This document shows, piece by piece, positions 7,995 to 15,223 of a DNA stretch of 18,799 bases. Source of the stretch: Bacillota bacterium. Its GTDB lineage: Bacteria; Bacillota; Clostridia; Clostridiales; Clostridiaceae. The position numbers were made by a program, and so were the translations under genes. The stretch's first letter is position 1; every line of letters starts with the position of its first letter. The stretch is from assembly GCA_030706015.1 (NCBI GenBank), contig JAUZPI010000079.1, positions 1-18,799 on the forward strand, given 5' to 3'. Under the pieces are notes generated by a model. That model saw nothing but the letters and a program-made list of their open reading frames with translations, did not search any database and was not told the DNA's origin.

Positions 7995-8476
7995 TATTCC
8001 TCTTCATCTCCATCCTCTAGATTATCTTCATTAAAATCATCAATTATTCCATACTTAATATTATGGGCTAGATTATCTAGGTATTTATCCCGAAGAAGTT
8101 CCAAATCACCTTGACATTTATTATCGAAGTACTCCTTCATAAAACTTATTAATTCATCATCACTTATCTCATCTAGGGTTTCATTTTTATAGTAATAAAA
8201 AGTTTCTAAAAGGTCTTCTATGATTTCAACATAATTATCCTGTAAAATATATGGGGAATCACAAAAACTGGAGATAATTTTCGTTATTATCCCTCCACCA
8301 AATTCTACTCTGCCAGTAATACTTAAAGCTTCCTTTCTGGCTTGTAGGATTGCTTTTATATCCCTATCTGAAAGCCTCAAGCCATATTCTATAGTTTCTT
8401 CGTTAATTTGCTGAATTTCTATAAAAGCCTGCTTAGCTATTACAGCTTCTGGAATTGACATAAGATGATTTTCCAC
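7994..8476 (-). CDS. Uncharacterised protein, DUF6323-like
   Basis: This 160-residue protein resembles, from memory, the small uncharacterised family DUF6323. It has the conserved core ALSITGRVEFGGGIITKII, the adjacent FCDSPYI, ETFYYYKNETLDEISDDELI and MKEYFDNKCQGDLELL. The tail is very acidic (many Asp and Glu in the last 20 residues). There is no signal peptide, membrane helix or known catalytic motif. Translation starts at GTG behind a strong AGGAGG seven bases upstream; the internal ATG five codons later has no such site. It is the first gene of a two-gene unit with the DUF6179-like gene, overlapping it by one base. A promoter candidate lies about 70-100 bases upstream and overlaps a promoter pointing the other way. 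Function is unknown. Confidence 0.82.
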   Translation of the reverse strand: MENHLMSIPEAVIAKQAFIEIQQINEETIEYGLRLSDRDIKAILQARKEALSITGRVEFGGGIITKIISSFCDSPYILQDNYVEIIEDLLETFYYYKNETLDEISDDELISFMKEYFDNKCQGDLELLRDKYLDNLAHNIKYGIIDDFNEDNLEDGDEEE

Positions 8477-8510
8477 AAATTTCCCTCCTGAACTTTTTTA
8501 GTTTTTTCTA

Positions 8511-8539
8511 TTGACTTTTGTTTTTAGATATGGTATACT
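8511..8539 (+). promoter_or_regulatory. Rightward consensus promoter with extended -10
   Basis: TTGACT (8511-8516), a 17-base spacer and TATACT (8534-8539), with TG one base ahead of the -10 box, form one of the best promoter matches in the window. It points to the right, against all annotated genes, and leads into a terminator after about 130 bases. Confidence 0.65.
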
Positions 8540-8546
8540 TAAATTG

Positions 8547-8574
8547 ATTATACTAACTAAAATTGCATTGTAAT
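8547..8574 (-). promoter_or_regulatory. Leftward promoter candidate for the DUF6323/DUF6179 unit
   Basis: On the minus strand ATTACA (8569-8574), a 16-base spacer and a perfect TATAAT (8547-8552) would start a transcript about 65 bases before the GTG start. It overlaps the transcription start region of the rightward promoter, so the two may compete. Confidence 0.45.
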
Positions 8575-8639
8575 ATATAATTTTATCATTGTCTTTATTC
8601 GAAGTCAATGATATTTTGTTTTTGCTTAAAATTGAATTA

Positions 8640-8669
8640 AAAGCCCTCCACATCGCTGTGGAGGGCTTT
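8640..8669. terminator. Bidirectional intrinsic terminator
   Basis: Perfect 13-bp arms (8640-8652 and 8657-8669) are closed by a four-base loop that reads GCGA on the minus strand, and the stem is rich in G and C. The stem ends in TTT on either strand and is followed by T-rich sequence. It ends the flavin-type oxidase gene on the minus strand and could end the candidate small RNA on the plus strand. Confidence 0.85.
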
Positions 8670-8717
8670 ATTAGTTTAAACAGAATCATCCCCTTTACAA
8701 AGATAATTCTACCTTAC

Positions 8718-9128
8718 CTAAAAGTTTTCAGATTTAAAATTGCTGTAAAATCGTCCATTTTGTGCTGTAAATTTCAAGACACAATAATCCGGGTCCGTTA
8801 CCCCTAAAGGATAATACAGGGTGTCACCATCTTGCCAAATCATTTCTTTAGAAGCACTATCTTCAAGCACCTCCATGGTACCTTTTAACATCACACCTCT
8901 GAAAAAGCGTTTATCATAAAAATATACGCTCGCTTTTGGATTATCTCTATACTGGGTTACTCTCATAGAAGAAGTGTTTGTTGTAAAATAGATATGCTTA
9001 ATTCCTTCTCTTTTTCTTGGCGGCAACATAGCTTTCATATTTGGAAACCCTTCATTATCTATGGAGCCAATAAAAGAAATACCTACTTTATCAATTAAAT
9101 TTCCTATGGTTTTCTCTACATCAATCAT
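8718..9128 (-). CDS. Pyridoxamine 5'-phosphate oxidase-fold, flavin-binding protein
   Basis: This 136-residue protein has the split-barrel layout of the pyridoxamine phosphate oxidase/general stress protein 26 superfamily. It shows an N-terminal helix, SFIGSIDNEGFPNMKAMLP, HIYFTTNTSSMRVTQYRDNPKASVYFYD (a flavin-phosphate contact region in relatives), and a C-terminal strand pair ending VLKFTAQNGRFYSNF. Members usually bind FMN or F420 and reduce small molecules, but no specific substrate can be read, and the family name does not imply vitamin B6 synthesis. The ATG is preceded by GGGGG eight bases upstream. The HxlR regulator gene lies 108 bases upstream on the same strand, a common pairing in which the regulator controls a redox enzyme. 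Confidence 0.85.
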   Translation of the reverse strand: MIDVEKTIGNLIDKVGISFIGSIDNEGFPNMKAMLPPRKREGIKHIYFTTNTSSMRVTQYRDNPKASVYFYDKRFFRGVMLKGTMEVLEDSASKEMIWQDGDTLYYPLGVTDPDYCVLKFTAQNGRFYSNFKSENF

Positions 9129-9236
9129 TTTATTTTTCCCCCTGTTAATTTACTTATTGTTAACCTTATACATTAATTTTAATAGCAAACAAAACATTAG
9201 TAAATTACACACTTTTTTGTGGGTATGATGCCTTAA

Positions 9237-9596
9237 TTAGTCAATTAATCCTTTTTCCTTTAGCACATCTTCCATTCCATTTTCCTTCATCAAATCAATA
9301 CCTATATGCTGCATAATAGTAATTGCCTCCAGCATCTTCTTTCCGCGTTCAGTTAGAAAATATTCCACCTTTAAGGGATAACCCTCATATGTATTTTTGC
9401 CTACCATTCCAAAGTCCAAAAGTTCTTTTAGTTGTTCTATAAGCATCTTTTGACTTATACCCTTTATATTCTTTTCAAGAGTGATAAGCGATATATTAGA
9501 CTGTCTTAACTGCCATAATATAATTGGCTTCCATTTACCTTTTGTAATATCATGTGTAAGCTCCAACGGGCAAGTATATTCTTCCCTTATTTTCAA
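9237..9596 (-). CDS. HxlR-family transcriptional regulator
   Basis: This winged-helix regulator of about 119 residues has the family hallmark Cys in YTCPLELTHDITKGKWKP, a helix-turn-helix segment ISLITLEKNIKGISQKMLIEQLKEL, and a wing GYPLKVEYFLTERGKKML. HxlR proteins act as dimers that often respond to electrophiles or oxidants through the N-terminal cysteine. An in-frame GTG at 9605 would add three residues, but it lies inside GAGGTGA, the only ribosome binding site. That site is five bases before a TTG codon at 9596, so I chose TTG. The flavin-type oxidase gene downstream is the likely target. A nine-bp inverted repeat at its promoter suggests autoregulation. Confidence 0.88.
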   Translation of the reverse strand: MKIREEYTCPLELTHDITKGKWKPIILWQLRQSNISLITLEKNIKGISQKMLIEQLKELLDFGMVGKNTYEGYPLKVEYFLTERGKKMLEAITIMQHIGIDLMKENGMEDVLKEKGLID

Positions 9597-9629
9597 TGTG
9601 CTCACCTCGCAAATTATAAATTTAATCTT

Positions 9630-9690
9630 TTTAAATATAAACCTAAATTTACATATTTAAATTATACTATTAAAACTAAATTGGTTTTAA
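9630..9690 (-). promoter_or_regulatory. HxlR promoter and inverted-repeat operator
   Basis: On the minus strand TTAAAA (9685-9690), an 18-base spacer and TATAAT (9661-9666) form a promoter candidate overlapping the end of the TetR gene. Perfect nine-base arms TTTAAATAT (9630-9638) and ATATTTAAA (9653-9661) flank a 14-base spacer that covers the expected start of transcription. This position fits a repressor site. Arms this A/T-rich can occur by chance in such DNA. Confidence 0.45.
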
Positions 9691-10296
9691 GTATTCGCAT
9701 ATAAAGCTTATATGTCTAAACATCTTTTTAATTACAGGAGCTGCATCTTCTCCATCATTTACAGCATGTGCATATTCAAAACTTAACGCCAAGAGAGTAT
9801 AATTATATTCATCCGCTATTAAATTCATATCTACGGCTCTTATTATTTTTTTTCTACTCATAATCTTTAGAACACTTTCAATAAATCTTGATGATTCACC
9901 AATTAAATTCTCTAACATTAATTTCCTTGCCTTTTCATTTCTAAATTGTTCTATGTATATGATTTTTGCAATACTATCAAGAGTACTGTTTAAGGACTTT
10001 CCAAATCCTATCACTAACTGTTTAAAAACATCTTCAACAGACATATAATCAAGCATCTTTTCAATATCTTCCTCACTAGGCCTATATATCGTTAATGTAT
10101 CATTCCAATAATCAAATAAGCTAGTAAGGATTTCTTCTTTGTTTTTATAATGATTATATATGGAACTCTCTTTTATCCCCACTTCTTTAGCAATTTTTCT
10201 CATGGATACACCATTATATCCCTCCCTAGAAAACAACTTTGCAGAAACCTCAAAAATTTTTTGTTTTGTACATTTTTTTGATTCATTATTTCGCAT
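9676..10296 (-). CDS. TetR/AcrR-family transcriptional regulator
   Basis: This 206-residue regulator has an N-terminal helix-turn-helix of the TetR type: KQKIFEVSAKLFSREGYNG, then SMRKIAKEVGIKESSIYNHY and KNKEEIL, at residues about 10-55. The C-terminal ligand/dimer domain is divergent, and the effector cannot be guessed. An ATG ten codons further upstream (10326) is possible, but AGGTGA lies four bases before the ATG at 10296, which I chose. The promoter upstream is close to consensus and carries a perfect palindrome over its -10 box, so the gene probably represses itself. No enzyme or pump gene is directly attached. The next gene downstream is the HxlR regulator, which appears to have its own promoter. 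Confidence 0.9.
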   Translation of the reverse strand: MRNNESKKCTKQKIFEVSAKLFSREGYNGVSMRKIAKEVGIKESSIYNHYKNKEEILTSLFDYWNDTLTIYRPSEEDIEKMLDYMSVEDVFKQLVIGFGKSLNSTLDSIAKIIYIEQFRNEKARKLMLENLIGESSRFIESVLKIMSRKKIIRAVDMNLIADEYNYTLLALSFEYAHAVNDGEDAAPVIKKMFRHISFICEYLKPI

Positions 10297-10340
10297 ATTC
10301 TCACCTGCTTTGTATTTAATAATCATGCCATCATTTGTTA

Positions 10341-10381
10341 TATTATACCAGTATAATACTATCGTTTGTTAGGTTTGTCAA
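10341..10381 (-). promoter_or_regulatory. TetR gene promoter with palindromic operator
   Basis: On the minus strand a perfect TTGACA (10376-10381), a 17-base spacer and TATTAT (10353-10358) form a strong promoter. The perfect 18-base palindrome TATTATACTGGTATAATA (10341-10358) covers the -10 box and the start region. A bound TetR dimer would block RNA polymerase there. Confidence 0.7.
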
Positions 10382-10443
10382 TTTTTAACTTAACTGTCGC
10401 TTGTTTTCCTCAAACTTCACAAGCATATTTTCCTCAACAAATA

Positions 10444-10482
10444 ATCCCCTATAACTAACTTTGTATGCTAGTTATAGGGGAT
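10444..10482 (-). terminator. Long hairpin, probable terminator of the GreA-like gene
   Basis: Perfect 14-base arms (10444-10457 and 10469-10482) enclose an 11-base loop, with four G-C pairs at the outer end. It lies about 38 bases beyond the stop of the GreA-like gene. The following minus-strand sequence, ATTATTTGTT, is only moderately T-rich, so termination is likely but not certain. Confidence 0.55.
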
Positions 10483-10519
10483 ACCTAACGTAATAGTAAA
10501 TATATTTTTCATATTTTCT

Positions 10520-10984
10520 CTATAATATTTCTAGTACCTCTACAGTATAATTTTCGCTTGGAGCATTAACTTCAACTACATCTCCAACTTTTTTGCCTGT
10601 TAATGCTTTCCCTAATTCTGATTCTATGCTTATAAACATATTTTCCGGATTTGCATCTAAAACCGTTACTAAGGATATGATTTCTTCATCATCTTCTTCT
10701 ATAAATTTAATTCTAGCCTTGCTATTAACCCCCAGTACTGATTTATCTACATTTTTATCATCTATTACAACTGCAGTTGTAATCATAGTTAATAAATATT
10801 GAATTCTATTATCGTTTGCTCTATAGTTCGCACAAGCTTCTTTATACTCTGCATTCTCTGATCTATCACCATGTGCAGCGGCTACCATTTTTTCCTTTGC
10901 TATCTCAGCTCTTTTTACAGTCATCCTGTATTCTAATTCTTCTTTTAATTTATTAATATTCTCTTCTGTTAACCTGTTTTTCAT
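10520..10984 (-). CDS. Transcription elongation factor of the GreA/GreB family
   Basis: This 154-residue protein has the two-domain Gre layout. The N-terminal coiled coil (about 1-75) has the tip motif HGDRSENAEYKEA, whose acidic residues place magnesium in the RNA polymerase secondary channel. The C-terminal FKBP-like domain (about 80-154) contains SELGKALTGKKVGDVVEVNAP and the closing strand YTVEVLEIL. It would rescue backtracked polymerase by stimulating transcript cleavage. The length is close to the usual 155-160. GGAGG lies ten bases before the ATG. It stands alone between its own promoter and a hairpin. The motif reads GDRSENAEY where the common form is GDLSENAEY, and clostridia often carry more than one Gre factor, so this may be a secondary paralogue. 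Confidence 0.92.
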   Translation of the reverse strand: MKNRLTEENINKLKEELEYRMTVKRAEIAKEKMVAAAHGDRSENAEYKEACANYRANDNRIQYLLTMITTAVVIDDKNVDKSVLGVNSKARIKFIEEDDEEIISLVTVLDANPENMFISIESELGKALTGKKVGDVVEVNAPSENYTVEVLEIL

Positions 10985-11019
10985 TTAAAATAAGCCTCCA
11001 TGAAATATATTATGCTAAT

Positions 11020-11047
11020 ATTATATAGCATTTAGAAAAAATTTAAA
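11020..11047 (-). promoter_or_regulatory. Promoter candidate for the GreA-like gene
   Basis: On the minus strand TTTAAA (11042-11047), a 16-base spacer and TATAAT (11020-11025) are followed by the ribosome binding site GGAGG. The -10 box is flanked by ATGCTA and TAGCAT, an inverted repeat that could be an operator. Confidence 0.45.
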
Positions 11048-11243
11048 GCTGAAATGCAAAGTATGTTCACCCTTTACTTATTCCAAGGCAGCATTTTTTT
11101 CAATACTTTTAGAACTAATTCTTTTTGTCTTATTGCTTTTTCATTATTATAATTTATTTCCATCGCCTTGAAAATCATCATTTTTTCATTCCGGTTGTTA
11201 AGCCTTCTTCCTTTGATAAATCTCCAATAAACTTATCTTAATT
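11048..11243. other. Gene-free stretch with a short coding-like remnant
   Basis: Between the GreA promoter and the amylase terminator no full gene is visible. On the minus strand a 35-codon open frame (11181 to 11074) reads MEINYNNEKAIRQKELVLKV in its middle and ends MLPWNK. A second frame just upstream reads DKFIGDLSKEEGLTTGMKK. Neither has a ribosome binding site. They may be the decayed end of an old gene, or chance. Confidence 0.3.
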
Positions 11244-11276
11244 AAAGAAAACCACCGACTTTTGAAAAATCGGTGG
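11244..11276 (-). terminator. Intrinsic terminator of the complete amylase gene
   Basis: Arms CCACCGA (11252-11258) and TCGGTGG (11270-11276) pair perfectly and are followed on the minus strand by TTTTCTTT. It lies about 40 bases after the amylase stop codon. Confidence 0.85.
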
Positions 11277-11317
11277 CCTCATCTATTTAGGGGAAATTAT
11301 ATTTATATCTTTTACTT

Positions 11318-14300
11318 TTAATATAAATATTTAGTATCGCTTCCGATCTTTCCTGGTGCAGGGTTTCCTGCTTGATCAAGTACGAATACTCTTAAGTTTC
11401 CTTTTCCACTGCATGTTGCAGTTAAAGTACCGTTTGTTACATTGATTACTTGTCCAGTTACTGCATCAACATATTTTCCATTAGGAATATTTGCAAATGT
11501 AGCATTTCCTGAAACTGTAACTAATGCAAAACTGTCTATACCTTTTGAAGAATCAGTATATCTCTTCTTATAAGCCATTCCATCTCCAGTTACATCTTGA
11601 ACTGAGTATTCACCTTTTTGTAATGCTGGAATAGCTCTTCTGATTCTGTTTAATCTGATTATGTGTTGTGCTAATGGGTAATTTAAGCTGTTAGCTAATG
11701 TACCTGTAGCACCAGAATATACTCCGAAATCAGTTGTAGTTACATTTCCTTGTATATTATCTCCAAAGTATGCTCTACCAGTTGTGCTCAATGGAGCATT
11801 AGGACCTACATCGATAGGTTGTCCTTTTTGGAATTCAATTTCACTTCCGTATAGTAAGCATGGTATTCCTCTGAAAGTAAACATTAAGCTTAAGTTTTCA
11901 GCCCAAACATCTTGTCCTAATGAGAATCTCTCATTTTCTGGAGCACCATCTGGAGCATAGTCATGAGAATCTACATAAGTTACATTCCAAGTTGCATCAT
12001 TATAATATTGATCTCCACTTAAAGCAACATTAAATGCATCTCTAGCATTTGCAAAGTTCCAATGCATTGGGAAGTCGATAACATCAAGTCCTGATTTCTT
12101 TGAATAATCAGGTGTATGATAAGTATTACCGTTTAAGAAGGCATTGTTACTTGTTGGTTGTGTTGATACTTGTTGGTTATCATTGTAATTTTGGAATGTA
12201 CTAGCTTCATTAGTTACTCTGTCACCCCATGGATAGTTTTGAGATTCTTTCCAAGTATAGAATGGTGCTGATATAGCAGGGATACTTCTGTTCCATACAG
12301 ATCTGTCTCTAGTACAAACTTCACCGAACATGTAGAAATCATCTCCACCAGCAGCCTTAAGCTTTGGTATAAATTCATTGTTAAAGGTTAATCTTGAAAC
12401 ATGCTTTACAGTATCTACTCTGAAAGCATCTACTCCCATATTGATATACTTCTTATAAGAATCAACAAGGTAGTTTGAAACTGTTGGGTTTTCTGTATTT
12501 AAGTCTACACAATCTCCTGCAATCTGACCTGTTTGAACAGTATATGATTCCCACGATAAAGATTGTTCATGGTGATATATGTGGTCAGTGTCAATTGCAT
12601 CAGTCTTCATAGCATTTATTCTATCACTATATTGAACTGAAGGAGTTTGAGTATCATAATCAGCTGGTAATTTAGTATTTGTTACTCTTGTTATTGCATT
12701 AGCAACTGTTTCAGTAAGTCCAGTTGGAGCGTTTCTTGTAAATAAAGGATATAAATTTTCTTCTCCAAAGTTTGAAGAATGGTTAAATACTACGTCTTGT
12801 ATTACTTTCATACCTTTTGCATGAGCTGCATTTATAAACTTTTGATATGATTCTTCTGCTGAATTATCATATTGTGTTTTATATCTTGGGTCTATTTGAC
12901 TGAAATTGATTGCATGATATCCATGATAATCATATCCACTGGCATTTTTAACTGGTGGTGTTACCCAAATAGCGCTGAAACCTAAGGCTTTGATATAATC
13001 TAACTTGTCTGTAAGCCCCTTAAAGTCTCCTCTCCAAGCTGGATCGGTATCTGGGTTTTTAGCAGTGGTGTCATCCCAGCAGTGAACGTTGTTAGTTGGG
13101 TCACCATCAAAGAATCTTGTAGTTATTACAAAGTATATAGTTTCATCTCTGAAATCTTCTGGATTATAAGCTCCAATGTTGTATATGAAAGTATTTGCAG
13201 CTTTATTGCCAGAAGCATCTATAGCAATAGTATTAATAGTTGTATCTTTGCTTACATATATTGATCCACCTTTATACAAATATGCATCTGTTAATTGTGG
13301 AGTTGTACCGTCAGTTGTATAGTATAACTTTGGAGCAGTGTCCTTGTTATCTGTAACTGAAAAAGATACATTTTGCGCTGTTAAATATCTTCCTGATGTA
13401 GGGTTAGCTGTTACTTTTGGCGGTGTAGCATCATCTACTAATTTATATGCGAAGCTATAAACAGTAGATACATTTCCGCTGTTATCAACAGCTATAGCAT
13501 TTACAGTAGTATCATGTGTTATTGTGAAGCTACCAGTATATAAAGCACTAGCAGTTGTTGGTGTAGTTCCATCAGTTGTATAGTAAATTTTTGGAGCCGT
13601 ATCAACATCATCTTTAGCAGTTAAGCTTACACTTAAGCTAGTACCTTCATAAGTACCTGCAGCTGGTGCAGCAGTTACAGTAGGAGCTGTTCTATCTACT
13701 CTTGGATCTAAATCCGTCCAAGCGTTGTTATAGTAATACCAAGTTCCTGTTGTTCTGCTTAAATTTCCAGTTTGTGAGCCTGAACCATTATCAAATATTA
13801 TACTAGCAGATGTAATTCCAGGCAGGGTATAGCTGTACCAGCCATTACCTTCAGAAGTCATATCTACTCCTGGCCATGTCACAGCTGCCATTGCAGGAAC
13901 AGTACTCCAATAATAAATCTTATTTGTAGTCCATGAAGATTTATAGTATACCTTTATACCTGATGTTATAGGTGTAGATGTTGGCGCCACTGTTGGTGTC
14001 GCTGTTGGTGCTACTGTTGGCGTTGCTGTTGGTGTTGCTGTTGGTGTTGCTGTTGGTGTTGCTGTTGGTGTTGCTGTTGGTGTCGCTGTTGGTGTTGCTG
14101 TCGGTGTTGCTGTCGGTGTAGCCGTTACACTTTGAGTCACAGCAATACTCCAGTTTGCAGAGCTGTTATTATCCCAACTTGATCCGTTTGTAAAGCACAC
14201 ATTTAAAGCTGATTTTGCAGCGCTTGGTACAGTTATTGTAACAGTCCATAAATTAGTTCCTGCTGAAGTCATAACTGTATCAGTAGGTGTAACCCAACCA

Positions 14301-15223
14301 TCATATCCCCAATGCAGTTTTACTGTTGAAGAACCAGCTAATACTCTACCAGCAGCATTATAAGTAATTGTTATAGAACTTCCAGCTACTGCTGTTGTAG
14401 GATTGCTTGAAACTACACCTACAGGAGTTGGTGATGGAGTCGGTGTTGGTGTAGCTGTTGGCGTTGGTGATGGTGATGGGGTTGGTGTTGGCGTTGCTGT
14501 TGGCGTTGGTGATGGAGTCGGTGTTGGCGTTGCTGTAGCTGTGGCTGTAGCACTTTGAGTTACAGCAATACTCCAGTTTGCAGAATTATTGCTATCCCAA
14601 GTTGTTCCATTTGTAAAGCATAAATTTAAAGCTGATGTTGCAGCACTTGGTACAGTTATTGTAGCTGTCCATGTATTAGTTCCTGCTGAAGTCATAACTG
14701 TATCAGTAGGAACAGTCCAACCATCGTATCCCCAATGCATTTTTACTGTTGAAGAACCTGCTAATGCTCTACCAGTACCATAGTAAGTAATCGTTATTGA
14801 ACTTCCAGCTACTGCTGTTGTAGGATTACTTGTAACTACAATATCTGGATTATAAGCTGTTAAAGTTCCATTTTTGTACCAGCATTCTTGAGTAACTGAT
14901 ATACCTGCTTGTCCAGAAGCTGGTACTTGATTACTTCCTCCGTCGTTAAATATTACTAGAGAATTAGTAGGAACGGTATAACTATACCAGCTTCCACTTT
15001 CTAAGGTCATTGTAGTTCCAGGCCAAGCTGGTCCTGTAATGCCAGTGCCATAGTAATATACGTTTGCCTTGCTCCAAGTTGATGGCTTGTAGTAATGCAC
15101 TGTTACACCCGCATCGGCAGCAAGGTTTTGGTGATAAGTCACCTGGCCGCTCACTATACTGGTAACAAAAACAACTAAAATTGCTACCATGGTAGTGAAC
15201 TTTCTTAGTAAGCCTTTTTTCAT
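11318..15223 (-). CDS. Secreted multimodular GH13 alpha-amylase, complete
   Basis: This 1301-residue extracellular starch-degrading enzyme starts with a signal peptide (about 1-35: basic start, then VAILVVFVTSIVSG). Next come CBM26-like (about 40-126), CBM25 (128-223), a TP/SP linker (225-267), CBM25 (269-365), a linker with nine TATP units (366-418), a second CBM26 (422-507), two chitobiase-C/Fn3-like modules (510-684), a GH13 catalytic domain (about 690-1195) and a C-terminal beta domain. Catalytic signatures are DVVFNH (810-815), FRVDTVKH with nucleophile Asp937, FGEV with acid/base Glu968, and VDSHD with Asp1088, so it should hydrolyse alpha-1,4 glucans outside the cell. There is no visible wall anchor. 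AGGAGG lies seven bases before the ATG. The long upstream region has a cre-like site, so glucose repression is likely. The preferred product is not readable. Confidence 0.93.
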   Translation of the reverse strand: MKKGLLRKFTTMVAILVVFVTSIVSGQVTYHQNLAADAGVTVHYYKPSTWSKANVYYYGTGITGPAWPGTTMTLESGSWYSYTVPTNSLVIFNDGGSNQVPASGQAGISVTQECWYKNGTLTAYNPDIVVTSNPTTAVAGSSITITYYGTGRALAGSSTVKMHWGYDGWTVPTDTVMTSAGTNTWTATITVPSAATSALNLCFTNGTTWDSNNSANWSIAVTQSATATATATPTPTPSPTPTATPTPTPSPSPTPTATPTPTPSPTPVGVVSSNPTTAVAGSSITITYNAAGRVLAGSSTVKLHWGYDGWVTPTDTVMTSAGTNLWTVTITVPSAAKSALNVCFTNGSSWDNNSSANWSIAVTQSVTATPTATPTATPTATPTATPTATPTATPTATPTATPTVAPTATPTVAPTSTPITSGIKVYYKSSWTTNKIYYWSTVPAMAAVTWPGVDMTSEGNGWYSYTLPGITSASIIFDNGSGSQTGNLSRTTGTWYYYNNAWTDLDPRVDRTAPTVTAAPAAGTYEGTSLSVSLTAKDDVDTAPKIYYTTDGTTPTTASALYTGSFTITHDTTVNAIAVDNSGNVSTVYSFAYKLVDDATPPKVTANPTSGRYLTAQNVSFSVTDNKDTAPKLYYTTDGTTPQLTDAYLYKGGSIYVSKDTTINTIAIDASGNKAANTFIYNIGAYNPEDFRDETIYFVITTRFFDGDPTNNVHCWDDTTAKNPDTDPAWRGDFKGLTDKLDYIKALGFSAIWVTPPVKNASGYDYHGYHAINFSQIDPRYKTQYDNSAEESYQKFINAAHAKGMKVIQDVVFNHSSNFGEENLYPLFTRNAPTGLTETVANAITRVTNTKLPADYDTQTPSVQYSDRINAMKTDAIDTDHIYHHEQSLSWESYTVQTGQIAGDCVDLNTENPTVSNYLVDSYKKYINMGVDAFRVDTVKHVSRLTFNNEFIPKLKAAGGDDFYMFGEVCTRDRSVWNRSIPAISAPFYTWKESQNYPWGDRVTNEASTFQNYNDNQQVSTQPTSNNAFLNGNTYHTPDYSKKSGLDVIDFPMHWNFANARDAFNVALSGDQYYNDATWNVTYVDSHDYAPDGAPENERFSLGQDVWAENLSLMFTFRGIPCLLYGSEIEFQKGQPIDVGPNAPLSTTGRAYFGDNIQGNVTTTDFGVYSGATGTLANSLNYPLAQHIIRLNRIRRAIPALQKGEYSVQDVTGDGMAYKKRYTDSSKGIDSFALVTVSGNATFANIPNGKYVDAVTGQVINVTNGTLTATCSGKGNLRVFVLDQAGNPAPGKIGSDTKYLY
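13976..14132. repeat. 12-bp tandem repeat encoding the TATP linker
   Basis: About thirteen 12-base units encode a Thr-Ala-Thr-Pro linker, with Thr-Val-Ala-Pro and Thr-Ser-Thr-Pro variants at the C-terminal end. Several neighbouring units are identical at the DNA level, so copy number could change by slippage without breaking the frame. A less regular TP/SP linker repeat lies at about 14423-14550. Confidence 0.85.

Larger units (their letters stand above)
8546..8672 (+). ncRNA. Candidate small RNA between promoter and terminator
   Basis: The rightward promoter would start a transcript near 8546, ending at the hairpin at 8640-8669, which gives an RNA of about 125 bases. Inside it a hairpin has arms TATCATTG (8584-8591) and CAATGATA (8606-8613), with an inner CTT/AAG pairing in the loop. 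No open frame with a ribosome binding site fits within the transcript. The call rests on promoter, structure and terminator only. The terminator alone is explained by the convergent gene on the other strand, so the transcript is an inference. Confidence 0.4.

Noticed and set aside
8498..8689. Leftward 63-codon open frame between the DUF6323-like and oxidase genes
   Set aside because: It covers a terminator stem and two promoter regions, has no ribosome binding site and no family resemblance.
8589..8807. Rightward 72-codon open frame downstream of the consensus promoter
   Set aside because: It runs through the terminator hairpin and then antisense to the oxidase gene, and has no ribosome binding site. 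The promoter is better explained by a short non-coding transcript.
9147..9206. AATTTACT/AGTAAATT inverted repeat around the oxidase promoter region
   Set aside because: The arms are short, A/T-rich and more than 40 bases apart, so a chance match is likely.
14589..14783. Rightward open frames inside the amylase gene (also 13082-13264)
   Set aside because: They are antisense readings of conserved carbohydrate-binding and Fn3-like modules, without start signals.
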